The notes beneath the pieces are model-generated. The model saw nothing but the letters and a program-made list of their open reading frames with translations. It ran no database searches and was not told the origin of the DNA. The position numbers and the translations under genes were made by a program. A stretch of DNA of 64,000 nucleotides. Source: an uncultured Clostridia bacterium. GTDB lineage: Bacteria; Bacillota; Clostridia; Christensenellales; Aristaeellaceae. The stretch covers positions 1 to 64,000 of the forward strand of contig CANRLC010000001.1 of the NCBI GenBank assembly GCA_947631405.1. Direction: 5' to 3'. This document shows positions 9,273 through 17,337 of the stretch, in pieces. Positions within the stretch are counted from its first letter, which is position 1, and every line of letters starts with the position of its first letter.

Positions 9273-10216
9273 TCTGTTGCCAAAACCTGCAAAAGCGCTA
9301 TGGGCGCACGCGCGCACTGGACGGCCTAGACCTGCGCGTGTCGCCGGGCGAGCTGCATGGGTTCATCGGCCCCAACGGCGCGGGCAAGACCACGGCGATG
9401 AAGATCCTCGCCACGCTGACGAGGCCGACGGCGGGGCTGGCGCTGGTGGACGGCGTGAACGTCTGCGAGCAGCCGCAGCGCGCCCGGCGGCTCATCGGCT
9501 ACATGCCGGACTTCTTCGGCGTGTACGATAACCTGAAGGCGTGGGAATACCTCGATCTCTACGCGGGATGCGCAGGGCTGTCCGGCGCGCAGCGGCGCGC
9601 GCGCATCGGCGAGCTGCTCGAACTCACCGGCCTGACCGACCAGCGCGAGGCGATGGTGGACGGCCTCTCGCGCGGGATGAAGCAGCGCCTGTGCCTCGCG
9701 CGCGCGATGCTGCACGACCCAAAGCTGCTCCTGCTCGACGAACCGGCCTCGGGCATGGATCCGCGCGCCCGCGCGCAGATGCGGGACATCCTGCGCGAGA
9801 TCGCCCGCATGGGCAAGACGGTGCTCATCTCCTCGCACATTCTGCCGGAGCTTTCGGAGCTGTGCGACGCGATGACCATCTTGGAGCGGGGCCGCGCGGT
9901 CTTCTCCGGCTCGGCGCAGGAGATGCGGCGCAAGCTGGACGGCGATTCGGCGCTGATCGTGCGCTTTGCGCCTGGGATGGACGAGGAGACGGCCGCGCGC
10001 GCAAGGGAGCGCATCGAGGCGGCGTGCGGCGCTCGCGCCCAAGAGGGCGAGGGAGAGTGGCGCGTGAGCGCGCCGGGGGACGACGCGCGCGACGCGGCGC
10101 TGCTGGGCGAGCTGATTTCGCTCGGCGCGCGCGTGTGCGAGTTCAAACGGCAGCAAGCCACGCTGGAGACGGTCTTTATGGAGGTGACGCGCGATGAAAC
10201 GCAACCCGATCTTTGA
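9269..10216 (+). CDS. ABC transporter ATP-binding protein (ABC-2 type)
   Basis: The product has 315 residues from the ATG at 9269, which overlaps the previous stop as ATGA and has GGGAGG upstream. Walker A GPNGAGKTT, signature LSRGMKQRL, Walker B LLLLDEPASGMDP and switch-histidine SSHILPEL are all present. The family powers ABC-2 exporters, with two copies binding the membrane partner encoded next. The C-terminal 90 residues are a typical accessory domain. The next gene begins inside its last codons (23-base overlap), so the two are translationally coupled. Confidence 0.92.
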   Translation: MICCQNLQKRYGRTRALDGLDLRVSPGELHGFIGPNGAGKTTAMKILATLTRPTAGLALVDGVNVCEQPQRARRLIGYMPDFFGVYDNLKAWEYLDLYAGCAGLSGAQRRARIGELLELTGLTDQREAMVDGLSRGMKQRLCLARAMLHDPKLLLLDEPASGMDPRARAQMRDILREIARMGKTVLISSHILPELSELCDAMTILERGRAVFSGSAQEMRRKLDGDSALIVRFAPGMDEETAARARERIEAACGARAQEGEGEWRVSAPGDDARDAALLGELISLGARVCEFKRQQATLETVFMEVTRDETQPDL

Positions 10217-11111
10217 GTCCGCCGCGCGCAGGCGCATGCGCACGGCCAAGACCGCCGTCATCCTGACGGCGTACCTGCTCTCGCTCCTGTGCTTTTGCGT
10301 GAGCCAGCTCACGCGCTTCTTTGGAGGGGGCGTCACGGTCGCGGCGATGCGGCAGGGAATGGAGACCTATATCTGGATGACGGCGCTGCAATTTCTGCTG
10401 ATCGTGCTGGTCGCCCCGGCACTGAGCGCGGGGAGCATCGCGGGCGAGCGGGAGCGGCAGACGTTCGATCTGCTGCTGGTGACGGGCGTCGGCGCGCGCC
10501 GCATCGTGCTGGGCAAGCTGCTGGAGGACTTTTCCTTTCTGGCGCTGCTCATCGTCTCCGGCGCGCCCATCCTCGCGCTCACGCTGCTGACGGGCGGCGT
10601 CACGGCCGTACACCTGCTGACCACGCTGGGCGCGCTGTTGTTGCTCGCGCTGGCGGCGCTGGCGGTGGGGCAGCTCGCCTCGGCGCTGTTTTCCCGCACG
10701 CTGACGGCGATCATCGCCGCGTATCTGGCCGTGTTTGCGATCGGCGCGGGAAGCTGGGCGCTGGCCCTGCGCGGGCCGCTCGCCGCCGCCTACACCGGGG
10801 AGCAGCTTGCCGCCCTCTCGCGCGAAGGCGCGGGCGCGGCGCTTGCCGGCCTTCCGCCGACGATCTACTTTAATCCAGCCGTCGCGCTGGTCGCGCTGCT
10901 GGCGAGCCAGACGGGCATCCTGCGCCGCACCCTGCGCGAGACGCTGCGCCTGCAGGACATTTCCACCGCGTTTGCCGCGGCGGGATACGGCCGGGTGGCG
11001 CTCTGTTCACTGGCCGCCATCGCCGCCGCGACCCTCGCGCTCATCGCGCTGACCGTGCTGATTTTGCACCTGCAGACGGGCGGCAAACATCGCGGGCATC
11101 CAAAGGCATAA
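10194..11111 (+). CDS. ABC-2 type permease
   Basis: The product has 305 residues with about six transmembrane helices. After a short cytoplasmic Arg-rich N-terminus comes TAVILTAYLLSLLCF, and the family-typical SAGSIAGERERQTFDLLLVT coupling motif lies near residue 80. The start has GGAGGTG upstream and lies within the end of the ATPase gene. It is the membrane half of the exporter with the ATPase before it. The substrate cannot be deduced. A strong terminator follows. Confidence 0.9.
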   Translation: MKRNPIFESAARRRMRTAKTAVILTAYLLSLLCFCVSQLTRFFGGGVTVAAMRQGMETYIWMTALQFLLIVLVAPALSAGSIAGERERQTFDLLLVTGVGARRIVLGKLLEDFSFLALLIVSGAPILALTLLTGGVTAVHLLTTLGALLLLALAALAVGQLASALFSRTLTAIIAAYLAVFAIGAGSWALALRGPLAAAYTGEQLAALSREGAGAALAGLPPTIYFNPAVALVALLASQTGILRRTLRETLRLQDISTAFAAAGYGRVALCSLAAIAAATLALIALTVLILHLQTGGKHRGHPKA

Positions 11112-11128
11112 TTTGAAAACCCTCATCG

Positions 11129-11155
11129 CGGGCGGCGCTTTGCCGCCCGTTTTCT
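11129..11155 (+). terminator. Terminator of the ABC-2 operon
   Basis: The 8-bp stem CGGGCGGC/GCCGCCCG with a five-base loop is followed by TTTTC, 18 bases after the permease stop. Confidence 0.8.
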
Positions 11156-11197
11156 GCATGGGAAGGAATCCGGAAACGAACACACGCTCAAAAGCTC

Positions 11198-11500
11198 TTC
11201 CGAGATGGAAGCGGCACTGCCGCCGCCGCGGCCTCGTGCGCAAAAGAAGGACATCCCAGAAAAGCCCTTCGGAGATGGAAGCGGCCACCGGCCGCCGTGG
11301 CCTCGCGCGCAAAAGAAGGATATCCCAGAAAAGCCCTTCGGAGATGGAAGCGGCCACCGGCTGCCGCGGCCTCGTGCGCAAAAGAAGGACAGCCCAGAAA
11401 AGAACTTCGGAGATGGAAGCGGTACCGCCACGGCCTCGTGCGCAAAAGAAGAACGCCCCCAAAAACTTCTTCGGAGGTGGAAGCGGCACTGCCGCCGCTG
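11198..11500. repeat. Tandem repeat, about 4.5 units of 64-70 bp
   Basis: The block GAGATGGAAGCGG recurs at 11202, 11272, 11341 and 11410, and as GAGGTGGAAGCGG at 11474, giving periods of 70, 69, 69 and 64 bases. Each full unit runs: cttcggagatggaagcgg, a variable 10-16 base GC-rich segment, ggcctcgtgcgcaaaagaag, then acatcccagaaaag or close variants. Units two and three are the most alike. The period of 69 keeps translation in frame on both strands, but no ribosome site is present, so I treat it as non-coding. Confidence 0.85.
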
Positions 11501-11514
11501 GGTAAAGTGTGTAC

Positions 11515-11543
11515 TTGACAGTCGCCGGGGTTGGCGATACAAT
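11515..11543 (+). promoter_or_regulatory. Sigma-A promoter of ilvE
   Basis: A perfect TTGACA (11515-11520), a 17-base spacer and TACAAT (11538-11543) directly follow the tandem repeat and lie about 75 bases before the ilvE start. Confidence 0.88.
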
Positions 11544-11620
11544 GTTAGCGTTACGATTTTAATGCGATCCGGCGCGAACGCTGTCGATTCGCGCGAGTTG
11601 CGCGAGCAGGAGGCAAGACC

Positions 11621-12691
11621 ATGTACGACATTCCCGTGACGCTGACGAGCGCCCCCAAGCCCAAGCCGCAGGACGAGAGCAAGCTCGGCTTTGGCCAGAT
11701 CTTCACCGACCACATGTTCATCATGGATTACGCGCTGGGCCGCGGCTGGTTCGACGCGCGCGTGGTTCCCTACGGCCCCTTTACGATGGATCCGGCCTGC
11801 ACGGTGCTGCACTACGCGCAGGAGATCTTCGAGGGCATGAAGTGCTACCGCCGCAAGGACGGCGGCTTGCAGCTCTTCAGGCCGCGCGATAACTTTGCGC
11901 GCATGAACCGCTCCGCCGTGCGCATGGGCATGCCCGAGATCGACATCGAAGAGGCGATGGCCGGGCTGACCGCGCTGCTGCGCGCGGACGCCGACTGGGT
12001 GCCGTCCGCGCCGGGCACGTCGCTGTACATCCGTCCCACGATGATCGCGACCGACGTGATGCTGGGCGTCCACGCCTCGCACACCTATCGCTTCTACATC
12101 ATCTGCTCGCCGTCCGGCGCGTACTACGCCAAGGGTCTGGCGCCCGTGGGCATCTACGTCGAGCCGGAGCTGGTGCGCGCGGTGCGCGGCGGCGTCGGCT
12201 TCACCAAGACGGGCGGCAACTACGCGGCGTCCATCCTCGCGGGCGCGATCGCCGAGGAGAAGGGCTACGAGCAGGTGCTCTGGCTGGACGGCAAGGAGAA
12301 CCGCTACATTGAAGAGGTCGGCTCCATGAACATGTTCTTCAAGTTCAAGGACGCGCTGATCACCCCGCCGCTGCTCGGCTCCATCTTGGGCGGCATCACG
12401 CGCGACTCGATCATCAAGCTCGCCCGCAGCATGGGCGTGAACGTCGAGGAGCGCCGCCTGACCGTGCAGGACGTCTTCGACGCCTCGGAGTCCGGCGATC
12501 TGGAGGAGGCCTTCGGCTCCGGCACCGCCGCCGTGGTCTCGCCCGTGGGCCGTCTGTGCTGGAAGGATCGCGAGATCGAGATCTCCGGCGGCAAGATCGG
12601 CGCGCTCACCCAGAAGCTCTACGACACGCTGACCGGCATCCAGTACGGCGAGCGCGAAGACCCCTTCGGCTGGGTCGTCCGCCTCGACTGA
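11621..12691 (+). CDS. ilvE: Branched-chain amino acid aminotransferase
   Basis: The product has 356 residues, a fold-type IV PLP enzyme of the longer (eukaryotic-like, BCAT II) subgroup. It exchanges the amino group between glutamate and branched-chain 2-oxo acids, the last step of Leu, Ile and Val synthesis. The PLP-binding Lys is expected at K196 in FTKTGGNYAAS. Other family blocks are HYAQEIFEGMKCYRR near 64-78 and YIEEVGSMNMFF near 230. The gene stands alone under a strong promoter, with no ilv or leu neighbours. The short leader shows no T-box or leader-peptide attenuator. Confidence 0.93.
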   Translation: MYDIPVTLTSAPKPKPQDESKLGFGQIFTDHMFIMDYALGRGWFDARVVPYGPFTMDPACTVLHYAQEIFEGMKCYRRKDGGLQLFRPRDNFARMNRSAVRMGMPEIDIEEAMAGLTALLRADADWVPSAPGTSLYIRPTMIATDVMLGVHASHTYRFYIICSPSGAYYAKGLAPVGIYVEPELVRAVRGGVGFTKTGGNYAASILAGAIAEEKGYEQVLWLDGKENRYIEEVGSMNMFFKFKDALITPPLLGSILGGITRDSIIKLARSMGVNVEERRLTVQDVFDASESGDLEEAFGSGTAAVVSPVGRLCWKDREIEISGGKIGALTQKLYDTLTGIQYGEREDPFGWVVRLD

Positions 12692-12720
12692 CGCACCGCG
12701 AAGCACAAAAGACAAATGCG

Positions 12721-12755
12721 GCAAGTGGCACCCAACGCGTTCGGGTGCCATTTGC
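12721..12755. terminator. Long inverted repeat after ilvE
   Basis: A 13-bp stem GCAAGTGGCACCC (12721-12733) pairs with 12743-12755 with a single G-T pair and a nine-base loop. No T tract follows, so termination is uncertain. A second perfect 7-bp hairpin, TGCGAAC-CCG-GTTCGCA (12798-12814), lies before the next gene. Confidence 0.5.
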
Positions 12756-12849
12756 GCATGCGGGGGAGGTTTCCATTTCCGGCAGGGAAAGCCATTTTGC
12801 GAACCCGGTTCGCAGGTTCATTTCGGCGCAAGCCGCTAGGGGGAAGGGT

Positions 12850-13887
12850 ATGTTCAGGCAGGAAGAGGTGTTCGTCGGCGGCTGGCATGAGATGACGCTG
12901 GAGGCCATGCAGCGGCGCAGGTTCGAGCAGAGCGTGGCGCAGCTGCCGCCGCTGGGCGCGGGCAGGCTGGAGGCGCTCTCTCCGGCGGCGTTTGAGCGCA
13001 AGCTGGAGCAGTGCTGGCAGGACGTGCCGCGCAAGCCCATGCGCGCCCAGCAGATCGCCGAGGTGTGGCGCAGCGTGCTGGCGACCATCTGCGCGCAGGC
13101 GGACTGCCTGTCCCGCGAGGAACACGAGCTGGTCGAGCGCGCGCTCGTGCTGGGCGGCAGCGCGCAGATCGAGGACGCCGTGGAATTGGAGGCCGCAAGG
13201 GCGCTCTCGCTGCGGCTGTGGGCGAGCGTGGGGCTGGTCTCCGGCAAGCCGTATATCGAGCTGGAAGCGCCCGTCGTGCGGCCCGTGGCGCAGGCGTTCG
13301 CGCGCGCCGAGCACGAGCGCGTGCGCAGGCGTCTCTCCGCCTTCCACGACGCGCTCGCCGGGATGCTCTACCGCGTCGGCGCGATGGACGACCGCCAGCC
13401 CCAGCAGCTCTTGCTGCACGAGGTGCTGGGTAGCGGGCGGAACGACGAGCTGCTCATGCAGCTCTCCCGGCGCTGCCTGTGGGCCAGCTACGACTGCGTG
13501 GATTACAGCGGCGGCGTGCTGCTGCTGCATCCGGCGCTCGCCGACCCGCGCAGGCTCCTCGCCTCCGGGCGGCGCGGCGCGGGCCTGCTCGCCTCGCCGT
13601 TGGCGCAGCCGCACCCGGCGCTCGACATCCTGCCGGAGGAGATCCCGCTGCAGCGCGATCTGGAGCGCGCCATCGACGGCGCGCTGCGCGAGGGACGCCA
13701 AGCCCCGGAGGTCGCGCGCTCGCTGCGCTTTTTGTGCAAGCAGGGCGCGCCACTTGGCGCGCTTGAAGAGGTGCTGCAAAGCTCTCTGATCGTCTACGTC
13801 AACGCGGCGATGCGCAGCGCGCTCGCCAATCTGTACTACATGACGCCCAAGTGGATCGAGTGCGCGGAGCGTTCCGCGCTGCAATAG
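12850..13887 (+). CDS. Hypothetical protein (345 aa)
   Basis: I do not recognise this protein. The start chosen is the ATG at 12850 (MFRQEEVFVGGWHEMTLEAM), preceded by a purine-rich GGGGGAAGGG; the frame is open further upstream but that stretch overlaps ilvE. It is soluble and rich in Arg, Leu, Ala and Glu, with likely all-helical structure and no signal peptide or clear motif. Features that may help searches are RRCLWASYDCVDYSGGVLLL near the middle and YVNAAMRSALANLYYMTPKW at the C-terminus. It ends eight bases before the pseudouridine synthase gene and shares its ribosome-site region, so the two are probably co-transcribed. Confidence 0.7.
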   Translation: MFRQEEVFVGGWHEMTLEAMQRRRFEQSVAQLPPLGAGRLEALSPAAFERKLEQCWQDVPRKPMRAQQIAEVWRSVLATICAQADCLSREEHELVERALVLGGSAQIEDAVELEAARALSLRLWASVGLVSGKPYIELEAPVVRPVAQAFARAEHERVRRRLSAFHDALAGMLYRVGAMDDRQPQQLLLHEVLGSGRNDELLMQLSRRCLWASYDCVDYSGGVLLLHPALADPRRLLASGRRGAGLLASPLAQPHPALDILPEEIPLQRDLERAIDGALREGRQAPEVARSLRFLCKQGAPLGALEEVLQSSLIVYVNAAMRSALANLYYMTPKWIECAERSALQ

Positions 13888-13895
13888 GAGGAAGC

Positions 13896-14786
13896 ATGCG
13901 AGCGGTTGTGCCGCCGGAGATGGACGGACAGAGCGTGCGGCAGGCGGTCGAGCGCCTGGCCGAGGGCGTGCCGCGCTGGGCGGTGCGTCAGGCGCTGAGG
14001 GAAAAGCAGGCGCGCCTTGACGGCGTGCGCGTAGGCGGCGAGGCGCGCGTGTGCGCCGGGCAGGAGCTGCGCGTCTACTTCCCCAAGGAGGCGCTTTCGC
14101 CGCGCGCGCCGGGGGAGATCGACGTCGTCTACGAGGACGCGCATGTGCTGCTCGTCGCCAAGCCGCAGGGCCTGCCCGCGCAGGACGAGGGCGACCCCGC
14201 GCGCGGCGATACGGCGCTCACGCGCGCCCGCGTACACATATCGCGCTCGGGCGGAAAAACAGACCATGTTCTGCTTTGCCACCGGCTGGACGTACAGACC
14301 GGAGGTCTGCTTTTGCTCGCCAAGGATGAGGCGGCCTACGAGGCCGCTTTGCGCGCGTTTGAGGCGCGCGCGGTGCGAAAGCGCTACCAGTGCCTCGTCA
14401 AGGGCTGCCCGGCGCTGGCGCGCGCGACGCTGCGCGCGTACCTGCGCAAGGACGAGGAGCTGTCCCGCGTGAGCGTCACCGATGCGCCTAAGCCCGGCGC
14501 ACGCGAGATCGTAACGGCCTACGAGGTGATGGAGGCGGGCGAGGAGCGCTCGCGGCTGGCGGTCGACCTGATCACCGGGCGCACGCATCAAATCCGCGCG
14601 CATCTGGCCCACATCGGCCATCCCGTGCTGGGCGACGACAAATACGGCGATCGAGCGCTCAATCGCCGCCTCGGGCTGCGCCGCCAGCAGCTCTGGTCGT
14701 GGCTGATGACGTTTGATATTCCCGATCAAAGCGATGCGCTGGCCTATCTGAACGGGCGTGTCTTTGAAGCGCCCTGCCCGTTCTAG
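13896..14786 (+). CDS. RluC/RluD-family pseudouridine synthase
   Basis: The product has 296 residues from the ATG at 13896, behind a perfect AGGAGG. It isomerises specific uridines to pseudouridine in rRNA or another structured RNA. An S4-like N-terminal region (1-65) is followed by the catalytic domain with HRLDVQTGGLLLLAK, whose Asp is the catalytic residue, and the RTHQIRAHLAHIGHPVLGDDKYG block. It is distinct from the second family member at 62.6 kb. The target site cannot be assigned from sequence alone. A hairpin (14773-14796) spans its stop codon. Confidence 0.9.
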   Translation: MRAVVPPEMDGQSVRQAVERLAEGVPRWAVRQALREKQARLDGVRVGGEARVCAGQELRVYFPKEALSPRAPGEIDVVYEDAHVLLVAKPQGLPAQDEGDPARGDTALTRARVHISRSGGKTDHVLLCHRLDVQTGGLLLLAKDEAAYEAALRAFEARAVRKRYQCLVKGCPALARATLRAYLRKDEELSRVSVTDAPKPGAREIVTAYEVMEAGEERSRLAVDLITGRTHQIRAHLAHIGHPVLGDDKYGDRALNRRLGLRRQQLWSWLMTFDIPDQSDALAYLNGRVFEAPCPF

Positions 14787-14877
14787 CGCGGGCAGGCAGG
14801 AAATCGCGCGCGCGCGGCGAATGTATGTTCCTGTGCGCGTTTTTGGAAGCGCTGGAAACGGGAGGGCGGCGAGGGCG

Positions 14878-15741
14878 ATGGAACGCGTCGGGCTGATCGC
14901 ACTGGATATGGACGGCACGCTGCTCTTGAGCGACCACAGGACGGTGCCGGAGCGCAACGCGCGCGCCATCCGCGAGGCCTGCGCGCAGGGCGTATGCGTG
15001 GCGATCAGCACGGGCCGGATGCTCGAGGACGCGAGCGACTTTTGCCTGCGCCTCGATCTGCCCTGCATGATCATCGCGGCCAACGGCGCGCGCGTGAGCG
15101 ACGCCCCGCTGCCGCAGGGCTGCGTCATCCGCCGCTGCGCGCTCGCGCCGGGCGACGCCCTCCGGGCGATCGACCTGCTCAGGCCCTTCGGGCTGATCCT
15201 CAACGCCTTTGAGGATGGGCGCGTCTCGACGCTGCGGGAGACCGCGCCCGGCTGGACGTATCATCTGGTCAAGCGCGGCCTGATCCGCGCCGATTACGGC
15301 GAAGAGGCGATTTGCGCCGCCGCGCAGCGCGGGATCATGAAGCTGTTCGCGGTGTCCGGCGGTTTTGCGGGCGACGAGGGCGACGCGCGCATCCCCGAGG
15401 CGCTGGCGCTGCTGCGGTGCGAGCTGCCGGGGCTGGAGATCACCAGCTCCGCGCCGGGCAACGTCGAGGTGATGCCGGGCGACGCGGGCAAGGGCGCGGC
15501 GCTGGCCGCGCTGGCGGCGCATTGCGGCCTGCCGCGCGAGGCGGTGATGGCCGTGGGCGACGCGCAAAACGACATGAGCATGCTGCGCTACGCGTTTCAC
15601 AGCGTGGCGATGGGCAACGCGACGGCGGAGGTCAAGGCCGCTTGCCGCTATGAGACCGATACGAACGACGAGTGCGGCGTGGGCAAGATCATCGAACGGG
15701 TGCTCATGGCCCGCACTGAAAGCCGGGCGGCGGGACGTTGA
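14878..15741 (+). CDS. Cof-type HAD-superfamily phosphatase
   Basis: The product has 287 residues from the ATG at 14878, which directly precedes the family N-terminus (MERVGLIALDMDGTLL). HAD motif I is DMDGT (nucleophile and acid Asp), motif II is ISTGR, a motif III Lys lies near GDAGKGAAL, and motif IV is GDAQNDMSML. Cof-type enzymes hydrolyse sugar phosphates, FMN and related small phosphates; the specific substrate is unknown. A GGGAGG lies upstream. It is followed 21 bases later by the O-antigen-ligase-like gene. Confidence 0.88.
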   Translation: MERVGLIALDMDGTLLLSDHRTVPERNARAIREACAQGVCVAISTGRMLEDASDFCLRLDLPCMIIAANGARVSDAPLPQGCVIRRCALAPGDALRAIDLLRPFGLILNAFEDGRVSTLRETAPGWTYHLVKRGLIRADYGEEAICAAAQRGIMKLFAVSGGFAGDEGDARIPEALALLRCELPGLEITSSAPGNVEVMPGDAGKGAALAALAAHCGLPREAVMAVGDAQNDMSMLRYAFHSVAMGNATAEVKAACRYETDTNDECGVGKIIERVLMARTESRAAGR

Positions 15742-15762
15742 CGCCGCCGGAGGGGAGAAGCG

Positions 15763-17337
15763 ATGAACGGAAACGGTCGCAGGGCCGCGATCGCCGGACG
15801 GATATGCGCCGCCGCGGCAATCGCTTGCGCCGCGTTTATGCTCGCGGTACTGCCGCTGCTTTTTCACGACGCGCTCTTTGACATCAACCGCTTTAAGGTG
15901 GCGGCGGTGCGTGCCGTCGTTCCGCCGCTCTGCGTCCTCGCGCTGCTCGCGCGGCTGGCGCAGGGCGTCAGGCCAAGGCTCGACGCGGGCGTGCGGCGCA
16001 TCGCCGCGCCGTGCGCTTTGACGCTGCTCTTCGCGCTCGCCTGCGTCGCCTCCGGCGCGATGGCCGGTTTCGAGCACGCCGTGCTCTACGGCGACGAGGG
16101 GCGCTACGCGGGGCTGCTGTTCATGCTCTGCTGCTGCGCGGCGTTCCTGTTGATCGCGCTGGCTCTGCCGGGGGGACGCATACACGGCGCGCTGTGCCTC
16201 GCCATCTGCGCGTGCGGCGCGCTCTGCGGCGCGCTGGGCGCCGTCAACACGGCGGGCTACGACCCGCTCGGCTTCTATGCGCGCATCCAGTCGGGGCAGG
16301 AGCGCATCTTCGTCTCGACGATCGGCCATGTGGACTTCTTCGGCACCTACCTGCTGATGCCGTTTGCGCTCTGCGGCGGGCTGTGCCTGTTTACAAAGCG
16401 CCGCGGCGTGCGCGCGCTGTGCGCCGTCTTCGTGCTGGTGATGGAGATGGGCCTCTCCTCGGCGCACACCGACAGCGCCGTGATGGGCGAGAGCCTCGCC
16501 TGCTTCGCGCTGCTCATGCTCAGCGGCGGCAGCCTGCGGCGGATGGCGGGCGCGCTCTCGCTGTGGGGCTGCGGCTTCATCGGGCACGTCTGCGCGTATA
16601 CGCTCGCGCAGCGCAGCGCGTATCATCCCGTCTACGACGGCGTGCCGCTCCTGTTTTCCGGAAAGCTTTCGCTTGCCTGCGCGGCGCTGCTGTTCGCGCT
16701 GGCGCTGCTCTGCCTGCTGCTTGACCGGCGCGGCGCGCGCGCGCCGGGGCAGAGGCGGCTGTTTCGCGTCTGCGCGGCGCTGTTCCTCGCGGCGCTTCTC
16801 CTGCTGCTTACGGCGATCTTCGTCTTCACGGTCGTCCTCCCGGACGCGCCCATCGGCTCGGCGGCGGGCATGCTGCGCTTTAACGACGCGTGGGGATCCC
16901 TGCGCGGGTTCGCCTATATCCGCGCGATGCGCGCCTATGCGGACTACACGCCGCTGCAAAAGCTCTTTGGCCGGGGCATGGAGCTGACCCGCCGCATCCT
17001 CACGCCGTATGTGGATCGGCCCGCGCTGCTGCATGTCAATGTCTTCAACGACACCCACTGCCTGATCTTGCAGCTGCTGCTCACCTGCGGCCTGTTGGGC
17101 GTGGGCGCGTATCTCGGGCTTTACGCCGCGATGCTCGCGCTGCTCGCGCGCGGGGCGAAGGAGGATCCCGCGCTCTGCGGCGCGTTCGCGGTGGTCTTCA
17201 GCTACATGGTCACGATCGCGATCAACGTCACGCAGCCCATCCTCGTCGCCAGCTTTCTGTCCTTCTGCGCGCTCGCCGCGGCGCGCATGCGCCATCTCGC
17301 CGCCCTGCCCGGCCGGCAGGAGGAGGCCGTCCTATGA
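15763..17337 (+). CDS. O-antigen ligase-like membrane protein
   Basis: The product has 524 residues with at least 10 hydrophobic helices and a large extracytoplasmic loop near residues 370-420, the layout of the Wzy/WaaL O-antigen polymerase-ligase family. A family-typical stretch is STIGHVDFFGTYLLMPFAL (about 186-204). In Gram-positive bacteria such proteins link or polymerise undecaprenyl-linked surface glycans. No other glycan genes adjoin it; it overlaps mrfA by four bases (ATGA), an unexpected pairing that probably reflects operon packing only. Confidence 0.78.
   Translation: MNGNGRRAAIAGRICAAAAIACAAFMLAVLPLLFHDALFDINRFKVAAVRAVVPPLCVLALLARLAQGVRPRLDAGVRRIAAPCALTLLFALACVASGAMAGFEHAVLYGDEGRYAGLLFMLCCCAAFLLIALALPGGRIHGALCLAICACGALCGALGAVNTAGYDPLGFYARIQSGQERIFVSTIGHVDFFGTYLLMPFALCGGLCLFTKRRGVRALCAVFVLVMEMGLSSAHTDSAVMGESLACFALLMLSGGSLRRMAGALSLWGCGFIGHVCAYTLAQRSAYHPVYDGVPLLFSGKLSLACAALLFALALLCLLLDRRGARAPGQRRLFRVCAALFLAALLLLLTAIFVFTVVLPDAPIGSAAGMLRFNDAWGSLRGFAYIRAMRAYADYTPLQKLFGRGMELTRRILTPYVDRPALLHVNVFNDTHCLILQLLLTCGLLGVGAYLGLYAAMLALLARGAKEDPALCGAFAVVFSYMVTIAINVTQPILVASFLSFCALAAARMRHLAALPGRQEEAVL

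Larger units (their letters stand above)
11112..11620. other. 509-bp intergenic region before ilvE
   Basis: It holds a terminator (11129-11155), a 69-bp tandem repeat (11198-11500), an excellent promoter (11515-11543) and a 5' leader of about 70 bases for ilvE. Reading frames stay open through the repeat on both strands, but none has a ribosome site. Confidence 0.7.

Noticed and set aside
11198-11500. Possible CRISPR array
   Set aside because: The repeated part is about 50 bp and the variable part only 10-16 bp; no cas genes; units are contiguous rather than repeat-spacer.
11113-11505. Open frame through the 69-bp repeats (plus strand, Arg/Lys-rich 23-residue repeats) and opposing minus-strand frames
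   Set aside because: No ribosome site or sensible start; frames are open on both strands only because the period is a multiple of three and GC-rich.
14659-17295. 878-residue minus-strand frame opposite the HAD and O-antigen-ligase-like genes
   Set aside because: Low-complexity Arg/Ala/His composition, no ribosome site, and recognisable genes on the other strand.
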